A stretch of DNA of 64,000 nt, from contig JAMWBK010000009.1 of the NCBI GenBank assembly GCA_029953675.1, positions 62,001 through 126,000 of the forward strand, given 5' to 3'. This stretch comes from Rhodosorus marinus (lineage: Eukaryota; Rhodophyta; Stylonematophyceae; Stylonematales; Stylonemataceae). The notes under the pieces were generated by a model. That model searched no databases and had not been told where the DNA came from. It saw only the letters and a list, made by a program, of their open reading frames with translations. Shown here piece by piece: positions 10,204 through 22,289 of this stretch (positions are counted from its first letter, which is position 1; each line of letters starts with the position of its first letter). A program made the position numbers and the translations under genes.

Positions 10204-11286
10204 TTCACACAGTAAAAAGAAACGTTTAGCCTTGATACTCCTGTGCTGCCAAATGCCAATCTTGTCGATCCTACCGAACCATCAACTCCGAGGTCTACCC
10301 CGCAATGTTCACCAGTCGGTTGCTCTTATTCCCCTCGGTAAGCCGCGCCCATTCCCACTCCAAACACCATTCGCTGGATATGGCCATACGTAGCGCAAGT
10401 CAACACAATCTAGTTTTCGGATGAGATGGGAAGGGGAAAAGCGGTCAAGCGCCAACGGCAACTCCCTTTTACCCTTGCACGCGCTAAATAAGATGGCGGT
10501 GTTAGCCAACCCTTCCCACAATCACTCCAAAAATTAAAAGACAAAAGAGAAATCACATCGATGGGGCAAGTGCTGGTGGATTGGATAGTGAAAGCTATCC
10601 AACTCTTCGCGACCAATTAACAATCCTGAACAGGCCAGAACGGTCTAATTTGATTGTCGAACCCTTGGAACAAGTCGTGGTGTCTCATGCCATCCGACAA
10701 CCGTACCTTGCAGAAAAAACATCAAAACTAAAAACAAATTTGCTCAATTTTGGGGGGTTTCCAACATTTGCAGAAGGGGTAGTCACTGTGACTTGTAACG
10801 TGGAAGGCTACAGCCTTCCCCGTTAAAGATATCCCCAATAAACAAGAAAAAACTTCGTACCCGTGAAAGCCAGGCCAATTTCTGGAACTAGTTTTAGTTC
10901 CTAGATTCATCTTGTTTTGGAGCCGATTGTAAATCTCAATTTTCAGGGCTTCCTTTTCCAGAAAACTCCAGCTATGTGGGCTGCAATATTTGCGTCTTGG
11001 TCGTTCTTGTTCTACCCAGGACAACGCCAAATCTAGCTCGATAAGCCTATTCCGACAATAGACCGCTTATTTCTCAGCGTCGAAATTAATACAAAACAGA
11101 TTGGTTTCCGGGGTTCAGCAGCTGCCTCTGAAACAGTCTAGAAGTTATCCTTCCGTGCAACTGCTGCTTTTGTGAGAGCCGCTTCACAGATAAGATAATC
11201 TATCAAGCACCACAGTGAGACCAACTCACAGACATCGTAGTCAGAATGGAGTCCAGCCTCACCGCAGCACACTGAAACTATGGTTG
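10204..11286. other. Intergenic, nothing recognised
   Basis: No ORF with a domain; probably the upstream region of the 9877-10203 ORF and the 3' flank of the Nudix gene. Confidence 0.5.
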
Positions 11287-12173
11287 TCACACTGCTCCGT
11301 AGCGACCGCGAAGAATTTCGAAGAACCGCTTTCTGTACTGCTCAGGACGAGCAACGAAGTCCACGTTAGCCTCATCAAGGCGTTGCCGGAGTAGCGAAAT
11401 AGGTATGAAAGAAACATCGGACACTTCAGTCTCTCCGATCCGATCGAACCGATAATCAGACCGCTCGCCCACAAGCTCCACCAGATAGACGTCCTGAAAT
11501 TCGTTGCAGGAAACGCTATCAGTAGAAAACTGAGAAACCGCAGTGAAAAGGTACTCCATCGGCAGATCACCAGCTTCGAGACCTGGAGAACACCGCCACG
11601 AGGTGGTCAGGTATTTCCTCCTCGACCCGTCAAGAATCGCAGTGCAGATGCATTTCAGATTTCATGTACATCTCGTACCTAGCTCCTCTTCCAGCTCTTT
11701 GACTGCAGTGTCAGAGGATCCATCCCCGTGGGTGATATGACCAGCAGAAGAGACGTCCCACTTATTCGGGTTCGTGTCCTTGTATTTCGACCTGTCCAGG
11801 AAATCCAGTGGGAATGCTTCTGTTCAGCTGAATCGAAGTTGCCCCTTGCCTCGATACGAACGCGTTTAACCAATGGCACAATCTTTCGCTCTCGTACTTA
11901 CCGCTTCTGCAGCACTACTGACTTGGTTCCGGGATGAGTCAGCCATACGTGAACTGCCCGATGCCAGTCGCCGTCCTTGTGAACAAACCGACGCTCCTTA
12001 GTCCCAATAGGGTTCCCGGTATTTTCTATAAAGCCGCCGTGACCTGTTAGAGGTGGAGGGTAAATATCAAAAAGCTCTGAAGGATTCTGTCCAGGAGGTC
12101 CTGAATACACCGCGCGTTTCATCCTTTTCCCAAGCACAGATGCAGTGCTCGGTATCACAAATCCAACTTTCAT
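11287..12173 (-). CDS. Nudix hydrolase domain protein, NUDT3-plant/IPP-isomerase-like
   Basis: Exons 12173-11902, 11791-11679 and 11582-11287 (minus) join in matched phases to give 226 aa. The core reads DWHRAVHVWLTHPG...VVLQKRSKYKDTNPNKWDVSSAGH, the typical entry to this Nudix subgroup. It runs into the Nudix box GHITHGD-x7-KELEEELG, then EYLFTAVS...NEFQDVYLVE. In the canonical Gx5Ex7REUxEExGU the first Glu is Asp here and Arg is Lys; the ELEEELG metal ligands are kept. Plant homologues show the same GD, so activity is plausible. Substrates of the subgroup include nucleoside diphosphate derivatives; relation to isopentenyl-diphosphate isomerase is by fold. An insert TGHGGFIENTGNPIGT precedes the core. 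Confidence 0.9.
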
Positions 12174-12700
12174 CCCTCTGTCGAAGAGTGCCTGAGACTT
12201 CTAGATCCTTCTCCCACACTTGACTTCGACTCAAAAAGGGACAGCTGGATCCAACCCTTGGCTGTTTTTTAGTAGTGTCCCCTCAAAATCTGTCTACAAC
12301 AATCTTCTGATCTTGTTTCACACTCGGTTTTTATCATGCATAATACGCGTGAATATTAAAATGCACTCGTTGAGGAGGAAGGCTAATATCGGAAGCGAAT
12401 CAATGGACTCCCGACTTTCTACGTTCAAGGCGCGCAATGGTAAACTGGGTATGGTTCAGGGATGCAGGCACTCTCCCAGACAAATAGCTAATGGAACCCC
12501 TAAAGCATTTCCTGGGTGAACCGTGGACTCCTTGCACTTTTTTTTTGTGGCTTTGCAAATGGGAACGTGTGGCGCTTTTTCCACTTCGGACTCTCCAGCC
12601 TTTCCACTAGTACACCCTCGAAGCCCAAAATCTAGTGTAACCGTGCTCTTCAACAAAGGCAGGAAGCCTGTGAACAATGTGTCAATCATCGTAATCAGAG
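12174..12700. other. Intergenic, nothing recognised
   Basis: Region between the 5' end of the Nudix gene and the 3' end of TspO. Short ORFs only. Confidence 0.5.
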
Positions 12701-13366
12701 TCAGTTTATCTTTTTCGGGCTTGGAACATCCCCCCTCAAGAGAGTCGGGTCATTCGTTTTCAAGACCACGTAGTTCACAGTTGTTGCAACAGCCGAGAAC
12801 CCAAGGTAAGGGACCATCAACTTCGCGGCATTTGTACTGTAGATTCCGAAAGTGAAGACGCACGCGACGACAAGAACAGTCATCACTGAAATATCAACCA
12901 GAGCAAGGTCTGGGCGTTTCATGAGGAAGAATAGAGGCGACCAAGCCCAGTTGAGAACCATCTGCGCAACGTAAATCGCACATGTTAACGACAATAACAT
13001 ACGATCATCATCTCGGTTCTGTATGACTATGTAGAACGCCTTGCCCATAGCTAGATACAGCAGAGTCCATATAGGCCCGAAGAGGTACTTCGGGGGAGTG
13101 AACCTTGTGGTTGCATCGGGAAGGAAGCAAGGGGTTAGCTTCGGTTTGAGCTCAGTTGTTAAAAGAGCAGATTCCCCTCGCTCCCACGAAAGAAAAGCGA
13201 GAAAACAGCTGAATACGAAAAGAAGCTTCGGCGCTCACCATGGCTTTTTCAACTTTGGATACCAGTTGTCGACTTGGTCAATAGTAATGACCGAAGTTGC
13301 AAGGCCCCCGAGCAACGGAAGAGACATGGAGCCAACCCACAGCAGTGTATCAGTCGAAATATTCAT
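12701..13366 (-). CDS. TSPO: TspO/MBR family outer-membrane tetrapyrrole/sterol-binding protein
   Basis: Exons 13366-13239 and 13103-12701 (minus) join in phase 2, the intron splitting the Trp codon of KKPW|FTPPK. The 176-aa protein shows five membrane helices. Diagnostic motifs are WYPKLKKPWFTPPKYLFGPI, then WTLLYLAMG, and NWAWSPLFFLMKRPDLALVDI in the fourth helix. TspO binds porphyrins, heme and sterols in bacteria, mitochondria and plant ER/plastid membranes and is linked to stress and tetrapyrrole regulation. The C-terminal tail TNDPTLLRGDVPSPKKIN is polar. Length fits the family (150-190 aa). The start at 13366 is the first ATG before the first helix. Confidence 0.93.
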
Positions 13367-14337
13367 GTTCAAGTTGTCCACCCCAGCGTCGTTTGGCAAA
13401 AGTAATACTCGGAAATTAGAAACTAGATTGTTTTAGGGTATTTTTCAATGCTCCAATCCATCGACCCAACTTGAAGAAGCACATCCTCCGGAATCCGCCT
13501 CCTTCAACTCGCTTAAAGTCAGTTTTGGAAACCATCAAAAATTAAAATTAAAGAAAGAGCACAAAAAGGGGGCTTGGAAGATCGAAAATCGGGTGTTATG
13601 CCTGCATCGCCATTGGGGCCATCGATGCTTACCCTAACGTCCAATAGCAACGCGGTGTCCGGTCCTCCTCTTTTCCGTGCAGTCTAGACGAAAATGAACC
13701 GTACCTTACAGTTCAAGATAACTTTCTATTGGTCAAAAGTCGATTTTTTTTTGGTCCAACCAGTGCGTATAGAGTAGTATCTCGACAATCTCGATCCGGC
13801 AAAGGATCAATGCGCATGACCCCCCCACCCCCCGGTAAAGAAATATCTTGTGAGGAATCATCGAATCGAAAGGCGCTCACATCGTGTCAGTGCTTGATTG
13901 GTTACTGAAACGTTGCGAACGGCTTTTTTTAGTTTTTCTTTGGAAAGGGAGTGGAAGGACTATCGTGGTGAGGCACGGAGTGGAAGCATGAAACAATTTG
14001 AACCGCCAATCTCCAGCAGCATCGCTCGTTCACAAGCATTGAGGTACGAGCTCTCCTGAGCTGGCGGACTGCCTTCCGGCTACAGGCTAATCGATGCTTG
14101 ATCTTCGGAAGCGGATTGAAAAGTGGAACCTGCCCCACAATGGTGCTGATTGAACAACCCCAATTGATAAGATTGAAGATCAACAGTCTCAAATAGCACT
14201 CGTTGGAACCACTGATGGCCCAAGCTACCACGTGAGTGACTTGGCGTCGGCTTTCACACGGAGGCCCGTGTGGGCTGCTGGCAACAGTGGAAATCAACTT
14301 ATACGGAATAGATCTTAGGACAGTTTCGCCGGAACCC
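13367..14337. other. Intergenic, nothing recognised
   Basis: TspO upstream region plus unassigned sequence. A 13-nt run of C interrupted by an A lies near 13820. Confidence 0.5.
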
Positions 14338-14530
14338 TGTATCAGTATCTACCGCTATCCTCATTGGACCCACTGGTACATCCGAATCCCGTGACCCACC
14401 CGATGGCAGTAGGACTCTTCCCATTTCCACCGACGATGTGGTTCAACAGCTCATGGACAGCCATCGCACCCCGGCGATTGCTGCACGCCTGCTGTTCAAC
14501 CAGTCCGGACAAGTTTGAAAGACCTTTGCT
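14338..14530 (+). repeat. Dispersed repeat, copy 1 (second copy 22290-22476)
   Basis: Shares in order CCTCATTGGACC, CATCCGA(A/G)TCCCGTGA, GACTCTT, TTYCCACCG(A/T)CGATGTGGTT and AACAGCT with 22290-22476, direct orientation, with indels. No conserved frame. Confidence 0.8.
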
Positions 14531-14953
14531 TGGTCCTAACAAATGGCTCGATCCCGACGACCATTCTATCCCGAACTTAACCTATGAAGAAATCGAAAGC
14601 CTTTCGCAGCTCTTGCGCATGATCACCATCTTAAGGTGCGAGGTCAATTCCGTGCTGTTTCTCATCGACTCCACAGATGTCCCTTGAGCTACAAAGTAGA
14701 TCGATTCACAGCACTTTTCGCATGCCATCATTGTCAAATACGAACCCCGCCGAAGATTGCACTACCGTCAAGAAAATTCGGTCGTGGGGCGCGTCTATCG
14801 GCACTCGACGAGGATCACATATACGGAAGTTCCGGAAGGATCGGGCTTCAGGTGGGGGTTCGCGGTTGGGGGGACGCTTTCTGAGGATGTGAATCAGTTC
14901 CTTTCTGCTTGCTATAAGTTGGGTCTCACGCTCGCTGGAATTCGCAGGGGAGG
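14531..14953. other. Region upstream of the FKBP gene
   Basis: Short overlapping ORFs in all plus frames with no domain. May hold the FKBP promoter and 5' UTR. Confidence 0.4.
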
Positions 14954-15945
14954 ATGGAGGGGACTGGCTCTGCGTTCGTGAACGTCCAAGTTCATCTAGA
15001 TTCTCAGAGGAAATCCGGACGATGCATTTGCTCTGCGTCTGAGAGTGCTTCAGGTTCTCGGAGGATTATTGTCATTGGTGTTTTGGGGGGTATGGTGACT
15101 CTCTTATTTCCCCAAAGGAGTGTAGGAAAGCCAATCAATCCCGAGTACCCCGACAAGGAAACGAAGTTCATTCCGAAGGGCTATCCTACGGATGGGCCCC
15201 TTACTCCACCTAAGTTCGACAGCTCCAAGGAGGTACGTGGAGACGGGCTTTTTTTTTCTTAAGAAACATATGTTCTGCTGGTTTCAAGGACTTTTATGTC
15301 TGTTTCTGATGGACGTTCGTGGGGAACGATCATCCCGACTAATCCCCATGACCTTATGATGTAATTAAGGTCGAAAAGGCGGAAGATCTAGAGTACCAGG
15401 ATGTCGAGCCCGGGAAGGGCAGACAGATCGAGTTGGGCAACCTTGCTGTGGCCCACTGGAAAACAACTCTAGAAAATGGCCTCATTGTTGGCGACACGCG
15501 GATTGAGGGGAAGCCAATGTTGTTTAGAGTGGTAAGTATATGATCCCTTCGGCTATGTGATCCTGAATTGTAGGTCTCTTGGAGTGTCCCATAGCTTGGG
15601 TTTGCTTATCTGATTCTCCGATGAGCTGACCAGCCAGCTTGTCTACACCGCCAGGGAGCTGGACAAGTGGAAAAGGCCGTTGACAGGATGGTTGAAGGAA
15701 TGCGGGTTGGAGGAAGGCGCCGAATTAAGGGCTTATCAGCGGCGATGCTAAGTGATATTACCACTGGAGAGCGCTCGTTGATCCCATCAGATAGCCAGGT
15801 AGGTAACCAGTCATCGTTTGCTGTCTCTGTCGGCCTGCTACGCGTGTTGACCAATGCACATCGTGCTGACTATCTCATCTTTTTATGCTTTGCACAGTTG
15901 TATATCGACCTCGAGCTTCTGGGAATCAATCCTTACGGAGGCTAG
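14954..15945 (+). CDS. Thylakoid-lumen type FKBP peptidyl-prolyl isomerase
   Basis: Exons 14954-15232, 15370-15531, 15655-15798 and 15898-15945, all phase 0, give 210 aa. The C-terminal half is an FKBP domain: VAHWKTTLENGLIVGDTR, then FRVGAGQVEKAVDRMVEGM, RVGGRRRIKG, LIPSDSQLYIDLELLGI. The N terminus looks bipartite: a Ser/Lys-rich stretch (SAFVNVQVHLDSQRKSGRC), then SRR followed by a hydrophobic core IIVIGVLGGMVTLLF. That fits a plastid transit peptide plus a twin-arginine thylakoid signal, as in lumenal plant FKBPs. This is the main evidence for a plastid. FKBPs catalyse cis-trans isomerisation of X-Pro bonds. Several consensus active-site aromatics are replaced (HWKT for HYTG), common in lumenal members, so isomerase activity may be weak. 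Confidence 0.9.
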
Positions 15946-16424
15946 CGTTGAAAGCCTTGTACAACGAAAGCCAAGATTCAACCTCGCCTATACTACGGAC
16001 TCGTGGTCCTTTTCGGTGTACTTCGACGTTCGGACGAGTGTGCTGCGCACATCGGTTTCTTGTTCCCACATCCACTACCGCAACCACGGAAGAACTCCGA
16101 TGGATGAAACGGATCTGTGGCGCAGTAAATCAAATAAAGAGGGTGTGCGCGCTCTAGAGAGGGAACATGTGCGGTATTTGGAGCAAGGTAGAATCCGTGT
16201 ACAACTTGCATTTAGGCAGAAAAGCATTCACGGCAGGACACGGAATAATACAGCCAGCGCGGACATGAACACAAACAACGTTATCAAAAGGCGAAAGACG
16301 AACACGACACTCTAGCAAATCCGAGCAAGATAAGGGCACTCGATCATATTCCCAAAACAGTTCCTTTCCAGTTTAATTAAAGTTGTCTACACAAAGTTAG
16401 GTCACATGCACTTCAAAAAACACT
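15946..16424. other. Intergenic between convergent genes
   Basis: 3' flanks of FKBP (+) and the polyol dehydrogenase (-). ORF 15854-16315 is an out-of-frame continuation through the last FKBP exon and is not a gene. Confidence 0.6.
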
Positions 16425-17613
16425 TCACAGCTCACAATCGATCAAAACCTTAATTACGTCCTGTCCACCACCCACAGTATCGAACGCTTTCACAGCATCG
16501 TTAATATGGAATCGGTGCGTGATAAGGGGCTTGACGTTGAGCTGGCCGCCAGCGAGGAGATTCACGGCAACGGGATATGCATTCACATATCTGAAAACTC
16601 CTCTAATATCAACCTCTCTAATCTCCGCCTCCAAAATCGGAAGAGTAAACTCCGGCTTTCCCATACCGACTAGTACAACCGTACCGCCACTATCCGCTGC
16701 GTGGATTGCTGTTCTCGCCCCAATTTCAGTTCCGGAACATTCAATAACTGCCTGAGCTTGCCCCTCAGAACAATCGAAGTCCTCTCCAAAAGCAGCATTT
16801 GCTGCTTTGGCCGCAGCTTGAGCGTCCAGACCCATCACGTTCGCCACTCCCCACGCCCCGAGCTCCTTGGCCTTTGCCAATCTTCGATCATCAATATCAG
16901 TTACAACTACTGCACTGGCGCCATTTGCCTTCGCGACCAGCAACGAGACAAGCCCGATTGGCCCAGCACCACTCACAATCACCTTGTCGCCTGCTGTGAC
17001 TCTCCCTCTCTGCACAGCATGAACGGCCACGGCCAGTGGCTCCAGTAGAGCAGCTTCCTCAAGGCTCACGTGGCTAGGCAATTTAAAGCAAAAGTCAGCA
17101 TCGTGTACGAAGTAAGTAGACATCGACCCGTGCACGGGTGGAGTAGCGCAGAACTTCATCTTCGAGCAGAGGTTGTATCTCCCGCCCTTGCACTTCGCAC
17201 ATCGTCGGCAGGGAATTCCGGGCTCAATCGCCACTCGGTCACCAACTTGCAGATGGTCTACTCCCTCTCCCACAGCCGCCACCACCCCACTGGACTCGTG
17301 TCCCATCGTCATCGGGCAGTCCACAACGAAGTCCCCAATTCTGCCATGCTTGTAGTAGTGCACATCAGACATACAAATTCCCACCTGGAGGAAGATGAGA
17401 TAGCAATTACACACGCTCAGAACAAAGTTGAACACAAGATGGGGATAGTCCGCCTCCCATTCAAATCCATGTTTACGAACTTGGGCCCTTTCTTACCTTC
17501 TTAACAGCAATCTGAACCTGGCCGGGACCTGGCTGGGGGATGTCAACCTTTTCAAGTCGCAGGTCGCCGACACCGTGCAGCACTAGCGCTGTCATTTGCT
17601 CCTTGCTATTCAT
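16425..17613 (-). CDS. Zinc-dependent polyol dehydrogenase (sorbitol/xylitol type, MDR)
   Basis: Exons 17613-17497 and 17384-16425 (minus), phase 0, give 358 aa. ATG 17613 (MNSKEQMTALVLHG) places the domain start normally; an in-frame ATG at 17718 would add 35 residues. Catalytic-zinc residues are visible in CMSDVHYYKHG and GHESSGVV. The structural-zinc lobe is CRRCAKCKGGRYNLC with four Cys. GAGPIGLVSLLVAK is the NAD-binding fold, VTDIDDRRLAKAKELGA gives the acidic residue that selects NAD(H), and LLEPLAVAVHA is typical of sorbitol/xylitol dehydrogenases. It oxidises a polyol to a ketose with NAD+ in the cytosol. Exact sugar alcohol unknown. All key residues are present. Confidence 0.93.
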
Positions 17614-19780
17614 TTCAATTGTTTCAGGTTCTCCTCTGTCCTCATGCAATCCTCTCCTCGTCATATTCGTATTCAACTCAGCTATGCCTTCCGCCCTCTC
17701 CGCCAGCCAATGCTTCAAGTGATGTGGCCTTAAGTAGACTCAGAGTTTCGGCTGGCCAAAAGCAGCTGTTGCCGAACAAGCAAAAAGGAGAGAGCTCAAG
17801 TTATGCGGGAAAAAAATGCTACATACCGAAATCGTTGACAACCAGTTCTCAGGAGCAATGCTGAAAACGCATGAATTGAGAAGGAATCCTCGCTCCTTTC
17901 GAACAATCGTAACGATGACTGATGCAAAAACCAAATTCGGCGCTTTTTCAAAGGAAAAACAAGTTTGGACCTGTTCCCGATACAAAATCACAAATTTCCG
18001 GTGCAATTTCCAATGATTCTAATCTCCATTTTCCACCCCCCCAGGTTGTTGCTCGATGGATACATCGCCCAGGAGAACGAAGCCTGGTTCGATCATTTCT
18101 AACGGGTTCTGATCAACTGATGGCCCCTTGTCACTGAGGATAAATTTGAGATACGGGAAAATGAAAACTTCTCGTGTCTCTCTGCGGATGAAGGCGAAAA
18201 TAGGTTCTACAAGCTTTTTGATTCGCTAAGAAATACCTAATTTTAGAACAAAACAAAGACCATGGCCTGGAAGCATTTGTGTCAGCATCAGGGAAGAGCC
18301 ACCAAACGTTCCAACTACCAATTAAAATCGTCGAGAATAATCCATTGGTTCGCGACTTCACCAATAAACATAGAGGAACTGAGGACAACATCGAATCAAT
18401 CCGTAGAACTGGACAATACCAGCAATATTCCCAAAAATAAAGATAAAACGGAGTTGTCCCCCCCCTCCAAACATGTCGTTATAAATTGGCTTGACCAGAC
18501 CCGAGACGGCCAGCTTCAAATTCCACTCATCTGTGAAGATTTCTGAGGCTCCTTTTTTTCTTCGAGCTGGGAAGCCAGCCGGAAGGGGGTTGGAACTATC
18601 CTCAGAACTCTCGACGATCTCACTGGATAAAAGAAAGTCCCCCGTGGGCGGTGGTATCCAATAATATCCTTTTCTGGAAGGGCTTCGCTGGTATAGCCGG
18701 GATTCATGTCCAATGAAGTTCGCGTATCGGATTGACGACGGAGGCCCTGGCAAAAGAAAATTCGTATTACAAAAGAAAATGTGAACAAGAAAAAAAAAGC
18801 AACTTTGTCTTTCTTAATTTCTTCAAATATTCTATTACTCATGAAACCAGGGCGGTACTTTCCTCCAATCGGAGCCTTGAATATCAACAATAAATTTTTC
18901 ACAAACATCCAATCAGCGGAGACCTACTACCAGCGGGTGACATATTTGGGCAATATAGAAGTCCTTCTCGTCCTTCTTCAGAACAGTTTCTGAATGATAC
19001 TTTGATACTGTGTTGCGGAGCCTTCAAAATTCATGAGGTCTCCGTTCAACTGTGTTTGGCTGAAACTGGCCTTCTGGATTCTACTGGTTGTTAACCTGTT
19101 TCATTTAGGTGGGGCAATCAATTGCGTACCAACTGGAGTGGAGTTTAATCTTCCAAGAACGGTATCCGCCGGTTCGTGAATAGGCCCGTAGCTGATTTGT
19201 GCGAGGGCCAGATACATTCCACCCCACTTCCGTTGCCTTCCCCGTTGCTTGATTTATTTTCAATGGCTGAAGTTTCTTCACAACAGAGCGGCTGCATGTC
19301 AACCGAGCTTTTTTCCACTGCGAACTGAAGGCCAATTCCTGCTAGCACATGACTGCATGGCCACACCTCCCACATTCAGCTACCTCGCGGATCCTCACGC
19401 TCACGATCTGCCGTACAGATTCAAAATCGATCAAGATAGTATGGAGTATCATAAACGTTTTTCAAGCCAAAGGTAGACGCACAGAAGCCGTCATTCCGAG
19501 ATCGACCGTGGGCATTTTCATGGCAGCTGGTTGGATTCGAGATATGATCTCATCCAGATCGGTGAGCATCCAGGCTCGACAGTCGCACGCAGGAGAACGA
19601 CTAATGGGAACGCGGACTGACCACCAGCTTTCAAGGCATGCTTCGGACATGAATATTCCCGCTTTGACACTGAGGATTGCGCCAGAATTCTCTTACATAC
19701 TCATTTTGGTTTTTACCGAAAAGAAATGGATATCAAATACAATAAACTATCTTGAACTATGTCCACTGCTCGTGCTCATC
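17614..19780. other. Long intergenic region, no supported gene
   Basis: Several overlapping ORFs on both strands (e.g. 18358-18753 and 18516-18908 on minus, 19349-19792 on plus) lack domains, and I found no consistent splice chain. A minus-strand ATG frame at 19105-19335 (basic, 76 aa) is also unsupported. Confidence 0.4.
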
Positions 19781-20566
19781 TTAAGCTTCTAGTTCTGGGG
19801 TTGACGTGCTTTCGACCTTCCGCGTCTGAGAATTAGCCAGCCATAGTAGCAACGGAAACGAAATACACCATTCAATCGCGATAAGCACCATGAAAAACAC
19901 GAGATCATGAGGTACTTCGATAGCCCCCAGCTTTATCCCCGACCAATAGGACACCGGACCAAACACAAGGCCCAGAATTGCGGGCACCCACGGAAAGCTC
20001 GTCGACTTCAGGAACCCGAACGAAACGTTTAAGCTCATCGCAAAGTTGGCCCACAACGCAAGGATGAAAGGAGGTGCCACCTACAAGGAAAAAGCAGGTG
20101 GGACGGGTATAGAAGGATCAGCAGGGTGTGAATCGTTTTCCACATCCTGTTCTCTAACAACACGTCAAGCTCCGGACAATTCCTAAATGCTGCGCGGATA
20201 TCAGGGTGGGCACTCGTACGCACCGTCCACGGGACAACGTTGAAGAAGTACCCAAGGGAGGACTCAACCACTAGAGCATAGAGCACCTAGCGAAGCACAA
20301 GTCACGAGTTAGACAGAGAGCGGACTTTTCACAGACTTCATGTATCATACCGACGCCAGGATTATGACAACTTCACCCCTCCTGTCCAACTCATAAAGAG
20401 GACAAACAAGGAGAACGTGCAATAAGCCCAAGCCTACTTGTGCAGACGGACCCCAAAGTGGATGCTGGTGCGCGGCAAGGAGCACGTTCGCGAACCAGCC
20501 AACATTGCATAGAGCTGAGTTGAGCAGAAGCCCTGTTTTCCTTCGCCAATCATCCCAGGAGGACAT
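19781..20566 (-). CDS. DUF2878 family integral membrane protein
   Basis: Exons 20566-20351, 20286-20224 and 20080-19781 (minus), all phase 0, give 192 aa. Motifs fit DUF2878: an N-terminal NSALCNVGWFANVLLA helix, HPLWGPSAQVGLGLLHVLL, then LALWANFAMSLN, and WVPAILGLVFGPVSYWSGIK with the following LGAI, the hallmark GP-x-x-Y-x-x-G-x-x-LGA block. Five to six membrane helices. In bacteria DUF2878 genes often sit with cyclopropane-fatty-acid-synthase-like methyltransferases and DUF1365/DUF3833 in lipid-modification or singlet-oxygen-response operons; its biochemical role is unknown. A spliced nuclear copy in an alga is notable. ATG 20626 is an alternative start. Confidence 0.85.
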
Positions 20567-22289
20567 AGTCTCATCCGTATTGGTTTTACCACAGCATGAG
20601 AGCAACACTCCAAAACGAATAGGCAACCGAGTTCAGTATGACCAAGCTCCCAAGCCACAATCGTTCAGGCCTGTCTTGGTTTGCTGAAGAGCGCAGAATG
20701 AAACCACTAAATCCGCTTGTGGTTTCCTATGCCAACAATACCTCCAGTCCTTGATCGAACACGTGTCCATGTACAAATGAACAAATGAACAGATAGGGTC
20801 TCCTAGATCGATCAAAAATCATTATGTTCTAACTAGATTTGTGAGGGCCCCAGGTTGTGATGGGACTCACACGGATGTGACACGTGGATGCTTATTATTG
20901 GCATATAGGCTATAGTTTTTTGAAAAAACGTAGATCGAAGAGTGAAAAGCTAGATCACCCCAAATGTAGTGCATCGACATGGATAAGATTACAAGGAAAT
21001 TAATCATGAATCCTTTTCAGAATCTAATCTGATACCGGATTAATCAATGGTTCTCCCCCATAGGATTCTTATGCTGGTGATTGAAGTTGCACAGCTAAAT
21101 GGAATTCATAAGCAAACACGCATAATATTTGTGAGCGGGGCAAATCTGATTGTCCGTGAAGCGCCTAGACTCTGATTGAAGTGAACTAATTCTATTTATA
21201 GAGCATATCAAATCAATTACTGCGCAGAAGATGGCAAGGAGTAATAAGTGGGTGCCCACTTCGTTGAGCGGGTATTTACCGCTTTACGAGATGCGACCAT
21301 ATCGTGACCTAATGGCATATGGAATGTGAACCGGTAAGGAGGAGACTCAAACATAACAATAAACATGCAACCGTGAACTTTGCTAAGCAGCTGCCTGCTG
21401 TAGCGCTTCACATTTTCTACCACTATCTAGGGAGAAGCTTACGCGAACCCCGCTACCAGGGTCTCACGGTACTTTCTAAAGAGAAAACAGGAACCAGTGG
21501 ATTCGGCAACTGGTCCACTCACAGAACGCCTATCGCAATCTCTGCGTACCTTGACAAAGTTTCCGGTTCATCTGAGCCTGCAGGTCGCTCAGCTCTGTAC
21601 TGCGGTGCAATAAACGTTTGCAACTATCTTGCAGGAATTCCGGTGCCATTTGTCCTTTTCGCCCAAAGCCCCCTCTCGATCATGATGGGAATGAACATGT
21701 CGTCTGGCCTCTCATCGCTAGTTGCTCTTAGGCCTCCCGCTTGGGCCGTGAACATCTTTGGGCACGGTTTCACTCGTATTGAACCGGACAGAGAACAGTG
21801 TTCCTCATCCAGCTGCTCCAACGACACGAGTGCAAGTTCGAGCGCGCCCGGCTACAGTGGCAAATTCCTTGGGACTAAAACATAATAGATTAACATCGGC
21901 ATGCTGCACGTGGGGGTTTATTATTGGACTAAAGATTAGAGGTTTTTGAAAACTTTTACGCCGAAATCAGAGCTGGATACTTCCACCACCTAATCTGGAT
22001 AAATCAAACTATGGAACAAACGAGAGAATTGAACTCAAAGGACGCGCTTGGAACCCTAAATAAGTACCAAACGATTTACTGTAATGTGGGGATCTCCAGC
22101 ACTTCGCAATAGGGGGAGGGCGGAAAGCTGCATGATCTACCGTGCACAGGGGCTGGCAAACACTTTGTCTCGAGCAGAGGAAAGGTTACGCTAGACACGG
22201 GCTTGAAGGGCTATTGCTACATATACGACTTCATCATGAAAATATTCAACTTACGCAGAAAAGATCTCCTGAGCGTTTCGCAAACCACT
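20567..22289. other. Intergenic, no supported gene
   Basis: ORF 21319-21885 (+) and its complement 21624-21827 (-) overlap; neither shows a domain I recognise. The minus reading has a protein-like stretch (SDERPDDMFIPIMIERG), so a diverged exon is not excluded. Confidence 0.35.

Noticed and set aside
15854-16315. A 153-codon plus ORF over the last FKBP exon
   Set aside because: It reads the last exon in another frame and has no domain.
20100-20286. Exon 2 of the DUF2878 gene read through to 20035
   Set aside because: The long frame is not compatible with exon 3; the GTGCGT donor at 20223 restores the DUF2878 pattern in phase.
11200-20600. A functional operon-like cluster of TspO, Nudix, polyol dehydrogenase and DUF2878
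   Set aside because: All are on the minus strand, but large gaps and independent structures give no evidence of co-regulation.
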